Shown in pieces: positions 53,062 through 63,473 of a DNA stretch of 64,000 bases (the stretch's first letter is position 1; each line of letters opens with the position of its first letter). The stretch is from contig JAIUOR010000046.1 in the NCBI GenBank assembly GCA_020161795.1, positions 20,194 through 84,193 of the forward strand, in the 5' to 3' direction. The notes beneath the pieces were generated by a model. It was not told where the DNA came from and searched no databases. It saw only the letters and a list, made by a program, of their open reading frames with translations. Origin of the DNA: Actinomycetota bacterium (lineage in GTDB: Bacteria > Actinomycetota > Actinomycetes > Propionibacteriales > Propionibacteriaceae). The translations under genes and the position numbers were made by a program.

Positions 53062-53790
53062 ATGGAATTCGATGCCCGGCTGCAGGGCCGGATCGACGCG
53101 GTGCGGGCGGACGTATCCCGGCTGCACGCCGAACTGGTGCGTTACGGGCTGGTGGTGTGGACGGCCGGGAACGTCTCGGGACGGGTGCCGGGCACCGACC
53201 TGTTCGTGATCAAGCCGTCGGGGGTGATGTACGACGATCTGGCGCCGGAGAACATGATCCTGTGCGACTCCGACGGCGTCGCCATCCCCGGGACACCGGG
53301 CAGCGAGCGGTCGCCCTCCAGCGACACCGCTGCCCATGCCTACGTCTACCGGCACATGCCCGAGGTGGGCGGCGTGGTGCACACGCACTCCGACTACGCG
53401 ACCGCCTGGGCGGCCCGCCGGGAGCCGATTCCCTGCGTGCTCACCATGATCGGCGACGAGTTCGGCGGCGAGATCCCGGTCGGCCCGTTCGCCCTGATTG
53501 GCGACGACTCGATCGGGCGGGGGATCGTGGAGACGCTGCGCAACTCCCGCTCCCGCGCGGTGCTGATGGCCAATCACGGCCCGTTCACCGTCGGCGTGAC
53601 TGCCAAGGATGCGGTCAAGGCCGCGGTGATGGTGGAGGACGTGGCACGCACCGTCCACTTCGCCCGGCAGCTGGGCGACCCCGCCCCGATCAGCCAGTCC
53701 GACATCGACTCCCTCTACGACCGCTACCAGAACGTCTATGGCCAGGCCAGCGACGACCGCCGTCCCTCCGAAACCAAGGAAGAAGCATGA
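53062..53790 (+). CDS. araD: L-ribulose-5-phosphate 4-epimerase
   Basis: A 242-residue class II aldolase-fold enzyme that converts L-ribulose 5-phosphate to D-xylulose 5-phosphate. The substrate and zinc residues are in [42 protein letters not shown] and [15 protein letters not shown] lies seven bases before the ATG. Its stop overlaps araA by four bases. The kinase that should make its substrate, AraB, is not encoded in this operon. Confidence 0.93.
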   Translation: MEFDARLQGRIDAVRADVSRLHAELVRYGLVVWTAGNVSGRVPGTDLFVIKPSGVMYDDLAPENMILCDSDGVAIPGTPGSERSPSSDTAAHAYVYRHMPEVGGVVHTHSDYATAWAARREPIPCVLTMIGDEFGGEIPVGPFALIGDDSIGRGIVETLRNSRSRAVLMANHGPFTVGVTAKDAVKAAVMVEDVARTVHFARQLGDPAPISQSDIDSLYDRYQNVYGQASDDRRPSETKEEA

Positions 53791-55289
53791 GCCTCAACAC
53801 CTCCCTCGACAGCTACGAGGTCTGGTTCGTCACCGGCAGTCAGTCGCTGTACGGCGAGGAGACGCTGCGCCAGGTGGCCGAGCAGTCGCGGGCGGTGGCC
53901 GCCGGGCTGGATGGCCTGCCGGTGCGGGTGGTGTGGAAGCCGGTGCTGATCGACACCGACGGCATCCGCCGGTTCGCGCTGGAGGCGAACGCCCGCGACG
54001 ACGTGATCGGCGTGGTCGCCTGGATGCACACCTTCAGCCCGGCGAAGATGTGGATCACCGGCCTGGACGCGCTGCGCAAGCCGCTGCTGCACCTGCACAC
54101 CCAGGCCAATGTCGAACTGCCCTGGGAGGAGATCGACTTCGACTTCATGAACCTCAACCAGGCCGCCCACGGCGACCGGGAATTCGGCTACATCCAGACC
54201 CGGCTCGGGGTGCCGCGCAAGACGGTCGTCGGCCACGTGTCGAATCCGGAGGTCCGCCGCCAGGTGGAGGTGTGGCAGCGGGCAGCCGCCGGCTGGCAGG
54301 CCGCGCGGACGCTGAAGCTGGCCCGGTTCGGCGACAACATGCGCTACGTCGCGGTCACCGAGGGCGACAAGACCGAGGCCGAGCTGAAGCTGGGCGTCCA
54401 GGTCAACACCTGGGGCGTCAACGAACTGGCTGCCGCGGTCGCGCAGGCGTCCGAGGCGAAGGTGGACGCGCTGGTCGCGGAGTACCTGGAGAGCTACGAC
54501 GTGGCGCCCGAGCTGCTGCCCGGCGGCGCGCGTCACCAGTCGCTGCGCGATGGCGCCGCGATCGAACTCGGGCTGCGGTCCTTTCTGGAGGCGGGGGACT
54601 TCGGGGCCTTCACCACCAGCTTCGAGGATCTGGGCGAGCTGAAGCAGCTGCCCGGGCTGGCCGTGCAGCGGCTGATGGCGCAGGGCTACGGCTTCGGTGC
54701 CGAGGGCGACTGGAAGACCGCGATCCTGGTGCGGGTGGCCAACGTGATGGGTTCCGGGCTGCCCGGTGGTGCGTCGCTGATGGAGGACTACACCTACGAC
54801 CTACGGCCCGGGGACGAGAAGATCCTCGGCGCGCACATGCTGGAGGTCTCGCCCTCACTGACCACCGCCAGGCCACGGCTGGAGGTGCACCCGCTCGGGA
54901 TCGGCGGCAAGGATGACCCGGTGCGGCTGGTGTTCACCGCCGACGCCGGCCCGGCGCTGGTGGTCGCGATGTCGGACGTCCGCGACCGGTTCCGGCTGGT
55001 CGCCAACGTGGTCGAGAACATCGACCCCCCGAATCTGCCGAAGCTGCCGGTCGGCCGCGCGGTCTGGCGTCCGGCACCCGATTTCGCCACCAGCGCCGCC
55101 TGCTGGCTGGCCGCCGGTGCCGCCCACCACACCGTGATGACCACCGCGGTGGGGATCGAGGTGTTCCGTGACTTCGCCGAGATTGCCGGCATCGAACTGT
55201 TGGAGATCGACCAGGCCACGACCGTCCGCCGCTTCCAGCGGGAGTTGCGCTGGAACCAGGCCTACTACCGCCTCGCCCAAGGGCTGTAG
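53787..55289 (+). CDS. araA: L-arabinose isomerase
   Basis: A 500-residue isomerase interconverting L-arabinose and L-ribulose, with the usual length. The N-terminus reads [15 protein letters not shown], and conserved parts include [31 protein letters not shown], a metal-binding glutamate region [10 protein letters not shown] and the C-terminal [12 protein letters not shown] with its histidines. It is the last gene of the arabinose operon and is followed by a terminator-like hairpin. Confidence 0.96.
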   Translation: MSLNTSLDSYEVWFVTGSQSLYGEETLRQVAEQSRAVAAGLDGLPVRVVWKPVLIDTDGIRRFALEANARDDVIGVVAWMHTFSPAKMWITGLDALRKPLLHLHTQANVELPWEEIDFDFMNLNQAAHGDREFGYIQTRLGVPRKTVVGHVSNPEVRRQVEVWQRAAAGWQAARTLKLARFGDNMRYVAVTEGDKTEAELKLGVQVNTWGVNELAAAVAQASEAKVDALVAEYLESYDVAPELLPGGARHQSLRDGAAIELGLRSFLEAGDFGAFTTSFEDLGELKQLPGLAVQRLMAQGYGFGAEGDWKTAILVRVANVMGSGLPGGASLMEDYTYDLRPGDEKILGAHMLEVSPSLTTARPRLEVHPLGIGGKDDPVRLVFTADAGPALVVAMSDVRDRFRLVANVVENIDPPNLPKLPVGRAVWRPAPDFATSAACWLAAGAAHHTVMTTAVGIEVFRDFAEIAGIELLEIDQATTVRRFQRELRWNQAYYRLAQGL

Positions 55290-55292
55290 GAC

Positions 55293-55335
55293 CCACCGCT
55301 CCGGTCCGGCGTCCGAGCCGGCCGCTCACCGGTGG
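55293..55335 (+). terminator. Terminator-like hairpin after araA
   Basis: CCACCG (55293-55298) can pair with CGGTGG (55330-55335), with an inner CCGGC/GCCGG stem between them. It lies right after the araA stop. The structure is interrupted and lacks a T-run, so its strength is uncertain. Confidence 0.35.
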
Positions 55336-55342
55336 CGTCGGG

Positions 55343-55367
55343 GTTTGAGAACCGCGCGGCTGGGTAC
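55343..55367 (+). promoter_or_regulatory. Stress-sigma (SigB/SigF-like) promoter for the repeat-protein gene
   Basis: GTTT (55343-55346), a 15-base spacer and GGGTAC (55362-55367) match the actinobacterial stress consensus GTTT-N14-16-GGGTAT with one substitution. The predicted start is near 55374, about 67 bases before the ATG. It resembles the promoter at 7744-7767. Confidence 0.5.
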
Positions 55368-55380
55368 CGGCTCGTTGTGA

Positions 55381-55425
55381 GGTGCCTGCGCACGGGGTGA
55401 TCCCCCTGTTCGGAAGGCAGGCACC
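55381..55425 (+). other. Stem-loop leader before the repeat-protein gene
   Basis: GGTGCCTGC (55381-55389) pairs perfectly with 55417-55425, enclosing a smaller GGGG-TGAT-CCCC hairpin. It would take up most of the leader and ends a few bases before the GGAGGAGGA ribosome site, so it could affect translation. I recognise no known RNA class. Confidence 0.45.
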
Positions 55426-55440
55426 GCTGGAGGAGGAGCC

Positions 55441-55743
55441 ATGACAGGCGAGTACGAGGAAGCCGTACGACCGGAACCGAACTTCCCGCGCGACGATCCC
55501 GCCCCTAAGCCGGCGGGCACCGGTGCCGGAGGTGGTTCGCGTTCGATCGGCAACGAGGGCTCGACGCCCGATCCGGCCGATGAGTTCGACCAGGCGCGCT
55601 CGATCGGGAATCCGGGGCGGACCCCCGATCCCGCCGACGAGTACGACCAGCCGCGCTCGATCGGGAATCTCGGATCCACGCCGGATCCCGCCGACGAGTA
55701 CGACCAGCCGCGTTCCCCCGGCAACCTGGGACCGCGCGAGTAG
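55441..55743 (+). CDS. Small disordered protein with 19-residue tandem repeats
   Basis: A 100-residue hydrophilic, acidic protein with no cysteine, no signal peptide and no membrane segment. Residues 34-90 hold three near-identical 19-residue units of the form RSIGNxGxTPDPADEYDQP, and a fourth truncated unit (RSPGNLGPRE) ends the protein. It is probably intrinsically disordered. GGAGGAGGA before the ATG supports translation. The promoter looks stress-type, so a protective or scaffold role under stress is conceivable. The antisense open frame at 55326-55754 mirrors the repeat and is not taken as a gene. Confidence 0.75.
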   Translation: MTGEYEEAVRPEPNFPRDDPAPKPAGTGAGGGSRSIGNEGSTPDPADEFDQARSIGNPGRTPDPADEYDQPRSIGNLGSTPDPADEYDQPRSPGNLGPRE

Positions 55744-55755
55744 GCCCGTGACACG

Positions 55756-55801
55756 CGAAGAGCGCCGTGCGCGATCGATCCCGTCGCGGCGGCGCCCTTC
55801 G
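55756..55801. terminator. Bidirectional terminator between the repeat-protein and glgP genes
   Basis: CGAAGAGCGCCG (55756-55767) pairs with 55790-55801 with one mismatch, forming a 12-bp stem between the convergent genes. Confidence 0.5.
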
Positions 55802-55817
55802 TGACGACCGGGCGGGT

Positions 55818-58391
<2,574 letters not shown>

Positions 58392-58509
58392 CCGCTTACG
58401 GTAACGACTCGATGTGGCGGTCGCGACCAATCTCGCCCGTGCGCCCCGGATTTGACGACCCGACGAGATTCGCTCCGAATTGCCCGGATCGGCCTGCGAG
58501 TCGGCAAGA

Positions 58510-58525
58510 GTTCAGGTAACTTAAC
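58510..58525 (+). promoter_or_regulatory. Imperfect palindrome and -10 box at the mntH start
   Basis: GTTCAGGTAACTTAAC is symmetric at 12 of 16 positions and contains a -10-like TAACTT (58517-58522). Transcription from it would start on the mntH ATG, giving a leaderless mRNA. It is a reasonable site for the MntR protein encoded in the same operon. Confidence 0.45.
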
Positions 58526-58529
58526 TTTC

Positions 58530-59783
58530 ATGGAACACCCGGTATCGCAGCCGACCCTGCCCCGGTCGCGGGTCCCGTCCCGCCGGCTGCCCTGGTTGTG
58601 GGGGCCGGCGTTCGTGGCGGCGATCGCCTACGTCGACCCGGGCAATGTCGCCGCGAACCTGACCGCCGGCGCCCAGTACGGCTACCTGCTGGTGTGGGTG
58701 CTGGTCGCCGCCAACGCCGCCGCCGTGCTGGTGCAGTACCTGTCGGCGAAGGCGGGGTTGGTGACCGGACGCAGCCTGCCCGAACTGCTCGGCGGACGGC
58801 TGCGGCGCGGGCCGCGCCTGGCCTACTGGGCCCAGGCCGAGCTGGTGGCCGCGGCCACCGACCTGGCCGAGGTGCTGGGCGGCGCGATCGCGCTGCAGAT
58901 CCTGTTCGGGCTGCCGCTGGTGGTCGGTGGCCTGATCGTGGGCGGGGTGTCGATGCTGCTGCTGGCGATCCAGAATCGGCGTGGCCAGCGTCCCTTCGAG
59001 TTCGTGGTGATGGGCCTGCTGCTGGTGATCACGATCGGTTTCATGGCCGGTCTGTTCGTCAGCGACGTCTCCTGGGCGGAGGCGGCCGGCGGGCTGGTGC
59101 CGCGGTTCGAGGGCAGCCATTCGGTGCTGCTGGCCGCCGGCATGCTGGGCGCGACGGTCATGCCGCACGCGATCTACGTCCACTCCGCGCTGGCGCGGGA
59201 TCGGCACGGCTCGGTGGCCGGGACGCAGCTGACGGGACTGCTGCGCGCGACTCGCTGGGAGGTGGTCGCCTCGATGCTGGTCGCCGGTGCGGTGAACATC
59301 GGGATGCTGCTGCTGGCGGCATCCAGCCTGCCGGGGGTGGCCGGCACGGATTCGATCGAGGGCGCGCACGCCGCCATCGCGGCGACCCTCGGGCCGGCGA
59401 TCGGCGTGCTGTTCGGGGTGGGGCTGCTGGCCTCCGGCCTGGCATCCACCTCGGTCGGCTGCTACGCGGGGGCGACCATCATGGCCGGGCTGCTGCAGGT
59501 GCGCATCCCGCTCCTGGCGCGCAGGCTGATCACCCTCGTCCCGGCGATGGCGATCCTGGCCGTCGGCGCCGACCCCACCTGGTCGCTGGTGCTGAGCCAG
59601 GTGCTGCTGAGTATCGGAATCCCGTTCGCCCTCGCGCCGCTGGTGAAACTGACCGGGGATCGGGCCATCATGGGAGAGCACGCGAACTCGGGTCGGCTGC
59701 AGGTGGCCGCCTGGACGGTCGTGGCGTTGATCGTGGCACTCAACCTGGCCCTGATCGGGCTGCAGTTGGCAGGAGCGGCGTGA
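58530..59783 (+). CDS. mntH: Nramp-family divalent metal (manganese) transporter
   Basis: A 417-residue transporter with about eleven helices. The metal-site motif DPGN in helix 1 (AIAYVDPGNVAANLTAGAQYG) and MPH in helix 6 (ATVMPHAIYVHSAL) are both intact. It imports Mn2+ and possibly Fe2+ with protons. A DtxR/MntR-type regulator follows with a one-base stop/start overlap (TGATG). No ribosome site precedes the ATG; a -10 box placed for leaderless transcription does. A very long open frame covering this gene and the glgP antisense is only partly coding. Confidence 0.94.
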   Translation: MEHPVSQPTLPRSRVPSRRLPWLWGPAFVAAIAYVDPGNVAANLTAGAQYGYLLVWVLVAANAAAVLVQYLSAKAGLVTGRSLPELLGGRLRRGPRLAYWAQAELVAAATDLAEVLGGAIALQILFGLPLVVGGLIVGGVSMLLLAIQNRRGQRPFEFVVMGLLLVITIGFMAGLFVSDVSWAEAAGGLVPRFEGSHSVLLAAGMLGATVMPHAIYVHSALARDRHGSVAGTQLTGLLRATRWEVVASMLVAGAVNIGMLLLAASSLPGVAGTDSIEGAHAAIAATLGPAIGVLFGVGLLASGLASTSVGCYAGATIMAGLLQVRIPLLARRLITLVPAMAILAVGADPTWSLVLSQVLLSIGIPFALAPLVKLTGDRAIMGEHANSGRLQVAAWTVVALIVALNLALIGLQLAGAA

Positions 59784-60412
59784 TGGACGAGGTGGACTCG
59801 CTGACCCCGGTGGCGCAGGACTACCTGAAGGTGGTCTGGGGGGCCACCGAATGGGGGGAGCCGCCGATCACCACCACCGGTCTCGCCGCCCGGTTCGGCA
59901 CCACCGCGGCCAATGTGTCCGAGACGGTGCGGCGGCTGGCCGCGCAGGGCCTGGTGGAGTACCAGCCCTACCGGCCGGTGGCGCTGACCGAGCGGGGGCG
60001 TCGGCTGGCGATGGCCATGGTGCGCCGTCACCGGCTGATCGAGTGCTTCCTGGCGCAGGTGCTCGGCTATGGCTGGGACGAGGTGCACGACGAGGCCGAA
60101 CGGCTGGAGCACGCGGTCTCCGACGACTTCCTGGCCCGGATCGACCGGCTGCTGGACCATCCGCAGTTCGACCCGCACGGCGACCCCATCCCCGGACCGG
60201 ACGGGACGCTCCCGGCGCCGGCCCCGGCGCTGCTGCTGTCGCAGGCCGCGCCGGGCCGCTACCTGGTGGCCAGGGTGTCGGACGCCGATCCGGATGCGCT
60301 GGCGCGATTGCGGGAGCGTGGGCTGGTACCCGGTGTCGTGATCGACAGCGCCGACCTGGATCCCGCCGACCCGGATCTGGCCGCCGTCCGGGTGCGTCCG
60401 GTCAGCCGCTGA
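59783..60412 (+). CDS. mntR: DtxR/MntR-family metal-dependent repressor
   Basis: A 209-residue regulator with an N-terminal winged helix (ITTTGLAARFGTTAANVSETVRRLAAQGLVEY), the metal-binding and dimerisation region (RRHRLIECFLAQVLGYGWDEVHDEAERLEHAVSD) and a C-terminal FeoA/SH3-like domain. It is cotranscribed with mntH, and GGAG lies seven bases before its ATG. It likely represses mntH when manganese is plentiful. Its stop overlaps the convergent lipoprotein gene by 11 bases. Confidence 0.92.
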   Translation: MDEVDSLTPVAQDYLKVVWGATEWGEPPITTTGLAARFGTTAANVSETVRRLAAQGLVEYQPYRPVALTERGRRLAMAMVRRHRLIECFLAQVLGYGWDEVHDEAERLEHAVSDDFLARIDRLLDHPQFDPHGDPIPGPDGTLPAPAPALLLSQAAPGRYLVARVSDADPDALARLRERGLVPGVVIDSADLDPADPDLAAVRVRPVSR

Positions 60413-61292
60413 GGCAGCGCCTGGCCGCGGCGGCGGCGGTGTCCTGCTCGACGGAGTCCAGCACGAAGTAGACGGCGCCCTCGGCCTTGCTCGGCGCGTT
60501 GGTCGCGAAGTACACCACTTCGGCGACGTTCTCGCGGGTGTGGCCGAGCTTGTTGGGGTGGACCTCGGTGACGACGGCCACCGTCCACCACTTCTTGTTC
60601 GCCTGAACCATCTGGCCCCGTGAGTAGGTGATGGCGCCACCGACCCGGCCCACTCCTTCGAGGTGCGCCAGCATCTCCCGCGACACGGCGACGCAGGTCG
60701 CGCCGGGCGCGAGCCGGCCGGTGTAGGAGGCGGGGGAGTCCTCCGGGGGCTCCGGCGGCGGGCTCGGGACCCGGCTCAGGCAGGTCAGCGCGCGGTCGGC
60801 GGCGTCGTCGTCGGGATCCGGGTTGAGCGGCCAGGTGGAGACCGGGCCGTCGTCGGCGAGCGAAGGGCCGTTGGTGACGAACCAGAGCACCGCATCGACG
60901 TCCTTGCGGGTGACCTCGGGGTTGTCGGGATCGAGCCGGGTGCCCACCGCCACCGTCCACCACGGGCCGTCGGCCTTCACCAGCGCGCCGTGGCTGAAGG
61001 AGGCGACGCCCTCCAGCGCGGCGAGGCCCGCCAGTTCGTCCAGCAGATCGCGGGAAGCGGTCACGCAGGTTTCATCGCCGATGCTGCCGTGGTAGGGATA
61101 CTGCGATCGGACGGGGTCCGGGCTCGGCGAGGCGGGGACGGTCGGAGACGGCGTCGGCGTGGTGGGCGCCGGGCTCTGGCTGAGGGTGGGTGAGGGCGAT
61201 CCGGGCAGATCCTCCAGCATCCAGGGTTGGGTGCAGCCGCTCAGGGCCGCGCTCAGCACGAGAGCCAGCGCCGTACGCCACACCAGGGACAT
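60402..61292 (-). CDS. Lipoprotein with tandemly duplicated domain
   Basis: A 296-residue lipoprotein precursor with lipobox LSGC (Cys near residue 20) and a long serine/threonine/proline linker. Two copies of a domain of about 110 residues follow. Copy 1 has CVTASRDLLDELAGL, HGALVKADGPWWTVAVGT and VLWFVTNGPS. Copy 2 has CVAVSREMLAHLEGV, RGQMVQANKKWWTVAVVT and VVYFATNAPS. Each copy carries a pair of cysteines in the same places. The family is not known to me. No ribosome site is visible before the ATG at 61292, so the start is moderately sure. Confidence 0.72.
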   Translation of the reverse strand: MSLVWRTALALVLSAALSGCTQPWMLEDLPGSPSPTLSQSPAPTTPTPSPTVPASPSPDPVRSQYPYHGSIGDETCVTASRDLLDELAGLAALEGVASFSHGALVKADGPWWTVAVGTRLDPDNPEVTRKDVDAVLWFVTNGPSLADDGPVSTWPLNPDPDDDAADRALTCLSRVPSPPPEPPEDSPASYTGRLAPGATCVAVSREMLAHLEGVGRVGGAITYSRGQMVQANKKWWTVAVVTEVHPNKLGHTRENVAEVVYFATNAPSKAEGAVYFVLDSVEQDTAAAAARRCLSG

Positions 61293-61399
61293 GGGGCAAG
61301 CGTATGTCGTGGCGAGGCCGGACCCCGCCCACTCGCCGGTGTCGCGGACGGCGCGTCGCGGCCCGCTGGCCCGGGGCCACGAAACCCCGGGCTGTGACG

Positions 61400-61405
61400 T
61401 AGGTT
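61400..61405 (+). promoter_or_regulatory. Possible autoregulatory ECF promoter of the SigE-family gene
   Basis: GAAACC (61381-61386) is followed after a short gap by GTGACGTAGGTT. The -10-like TAGGTT (61400-61405) would place transcription start on the GTG at 61410. The spacing is shorter than usual for ECF promoters. Confidence 0.35.
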
Positions 61406-61409
61406 GGGT

Positions 61410-61931
61410 GTGAGCGGGGGAATGGAGGCGGACGTGGAGGTGCCGGTCGCGGGCACTGACGCGGACTTCGAACGGTTCGTCGCGGAGAACGCCGTTGCTC
61501 TGCATCGCTTCGCCTACCTGATCGCCGGCGACCGTGAGGATGCCCGCGACGCCGTGCAGGACGCGCTGGCCGGAGCCTATCCGCGATGGTCGCGGATGGT
61601 CGGCGACCCGGGCGCCTACCTGCGTCGCAGCATCGTGAACGCCCACGTCTCGCGCTGGCGTCGCCACCGCCGCGAGACCCCGGTGGCGCAGGTGTCGGAG
61701 ACGGTCGAGCCCGGCGCTCCCGCCGACCGTGTGCTGGACGCGATGGTGGTCGGCGATCTCGCCCGCGACCTGCCGTACCGGCAGCGGGTGGCCCTCGTGC
61801 TGCGCTACTACGAGGATCGCAGCTTCGCCGAGATCGGAGCCGTCCTCGGTTGCTCGGAGGGCTCGGCCCGCTCGATCGTGCACCGGGCCCTGCTGGATCT
61901 CCGCGGGCGGACAGGAGGACGCGATGGCTGA
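61410..61931 (+). CDS. SigE-family ECF RNA polymerase sigma factor
   Basis: A 173-residue sigma factor with region 2 (VALHRFAYLIAGDREDARDAVQDALAGAYPRW) and region 4 (LPYRQRVALVLRYYEDRSFAEIGAVLGCSEGSARSIVHRALLDLR). The pattern is that of the actinobacterial SigE-type group. The GTG at 61410 fits a leaderless transcript; ATG at 61422 is an alternative. Its stop lies inside the next gene (8-base overlap), which encodes a membrane protein likely to act as its partner. Confidence 0.88.
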   Translation: MSGGMEADVEVPVAGTDADFERFVAENAVALHRFAYLIAGDREDARDAVQDALAGAYPRWSRMVGDPGAYLRRSIVNAHVSRWRRHRRETPVAQVSETVEPGAPADRVLDAMVVGDLARDLPYRQRVALVLRYYEDRSFAEIGAVLGCSEGSARSIVHRALLDLRGRTGGRDG

Positions 61932-63405
61932 GGACGACGCCCGCCGGCTCGCCGGGATCGAGGAAGCCCTGCGCCGGTACTACGCGGTCGAGGCCGCCAC
62001 CGTGGAGACCGACGGCCTGACCGTGCGCCGTGCGATGGCGACGGCCCGGCGGCGCCGCCGGACGGTCTGGGCCGGTATCGCCGCCGCGCTCGTCCTGGTC
62101 GTCGTGGGCGTCGCGGTGGCTCCCCGCCTGCTGCCGGACCGGCCGGTCCCGGCCACACCCGGCCCGGCGCCGTCCTCCGCCAGCGCGACGCCGACGCCCA
62201 CCCTGACCGGACCGGCGCGGGAGAACTGGTTCGCCTGGAGACAGGCTCCGGACGCGCCGATCGACGCCTCCGACTACCGGCGGGCGGCGGCTGCGCACGG
62301 GGTCTACTTCGTGGGCGGCGAAGTCAGCGAGGTGACGGGGAAGGAGCAGTGCCGGCTGCTCCCGGTGCGATACGTCGACCTGGCATCGGACCAGTGGAGC
62401 GAGTTGCCGATCCCGGAGGTCCCGCGCGGGTGGTGCGCGGCCGACGCGGTCGGGCACCAGGACGACCTGTACCTGCTGGTCGGCAAGGATGTGGAGGATG
62501 CGGTGCTGGCCGGTGCGGAGGTCGACCTCCCGACGCTGCAGCTCTGGAGCTACCGGGCCGCGTCCGGTGCCTGGGAGCAGCTGTCCTCGCCCGCGGCGAA
62601 GACCGGCTGGGGGAACGTGGTCGGCCTGGCCGGCGGGTTCGTCCGTATCGGCGTGGTGAGTGATGACGACGGCAACCCGCTGTCGGCGGAGTACTCCTGG
62701 TTCGACTACGCCACCGCGACCTGGCACGAAGGCAGGGTGTCCGATCAGTCCCCGGCCGTGCTCCGGGCCGCCGACAGCTTCGCGTACCAGGATCCGATCC
62801 GGGTCGATGGACGCTCGCTGGTGTTGTTCGTCGACTGGACGGTGGGCCGGCCGGCCGGTGGCGCAGTGACCCTCACCACCTGGGATCCGGCGACCAACCA
62901 GCGCGTCCGGCAGACCAGCCACGAGCTCTCGGACGAGGTGATGCAGAACTCCCAGGGGAATCTGGAGTTCGCCGATCCCGGCTTCGTGCTGGTCGGCTCG
63001 GATTCGCCCGCGAACCCCAGCACCAAGGCGATGCTGGTGGATCTGCGGGACGGTACCTGGTCGGAACTGGAGGTTCCGGATCGGGATGGTCCGATCAGCC
63101 AGCGCCACCCCGGGGCGGCGGCGTGGGCCACGGCCTATTTCCCCGACGACCTCGCCGGCCACCTGGTCGCCAATGGGTATCTGTTCAACCCGGTGACGCA
63201 GCGCTGGCTCTGGGTGCCGGAGCCGGGGGCGTCGCCACCGGACAGCGAACTCGAGAGCGGCGATGCCAGCGTGGAGATCGCGCCTTCCCTGCGATGTGAC
63301 TGGGGCCACCCACCGCTGCCCTGCTGGCGCCTTGACGTCGATCCCGTGGAGAGCATCGCCGGCGAGTTCTCCGCCGCCGAGATCGCGGAGAACAACCGTC
63401 GCTGA
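61924..63405 (+). CDS. Membrane protein coupled to the sigma factor, external propeller-like domain
   Basis: A 493-residue protein. A cytoplasmic N-terminus of about 46 residues, rich in arginine, could bind the sigma factor; one helix follows (VWAGIAAALVLVVVGVAVAP), then a proline/serine linker and a large external domain. That domain has repeated aromatic/glycine motifs (AAAHGVYFVGGEVSEV, YVDLASDQWSELPIPE, LQLWSYRAASGAWEQLSSP, LVDLRDGTWSELEVPD) spaced like kelch-type propeller blades. It overlaps the sigma gene by eight bases. An anti-sigma or sensor role is inferred from this arrangement, not from a recognised anti-sigma motif. Confidence 0.65.
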   Translation: MAEDDARRLAGIEEALRRYYAVEAATVETDGLTVRRAMATARRRRRTVWAGIAAALVLVVVGVAVAPRLLPDRPVPATPGPAPSSASATPTPTLTGPARENWFAWRQAPDAPIDASDYRRAAAAHGVYFVGGEVSEVTGKEQCRLLPVRYVDLASDQWSELPIPEVPRGWCAADAVGHQDDLYLLVGKDVEDAVLAGAEVDLPTLQLWSYRAASGAWEQLSSPAAKTGWGNVVGLAGGFVRIGVVSDDDGNPLSAEYSWFDYATATWHEGRVSDQSPAVLRAADSFAYQDPIRVDGRSLVLFVDWTVGRPAGGAVTLTTWDPATNQRVRQTSHELSDEVMQNSQGNLEFADPGFVLVGSDSPANPSTKAMLVDLRDGTWSELEVPDRDGPISQRHPGAAAWATAYFPDDLAGHLVANGYLFNPVTQRWLWVPEPGASPPDSELESGDASVEIAPSLRCDWGHPPLPCWRLDVDPVESIAGEFSAAEIAENNRR

Positions 63406-63461
63406 ACCGCCGGTGACCGGCGCGGCGGGAGATTCTCGTCGTCGGGCTGCTGTGGACGCGT

Positions 63462-63467
63462 TAGCCT
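63462..63467 (+). promoter_or_regulatory. -10 box for the DUF2207 gene
   Basis: TAGCCT ends six bases before the GTG at 63474, so the mRNA is predicted to be leaderless. No clear -35 element or ribosome site is visible. Confidence 0.45.
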
Positions 63468-63473
63468 CGTGGT

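Noticed and set aside
55326..55754. A minus-strand open frame encoding serine/glycine repeats antisense to the small repeat protein
   Set aside because: It exists because the 57-bp repeat is open in both directions. It has no ribosome site, and the plus-strand frame has a strong one and a promoter.
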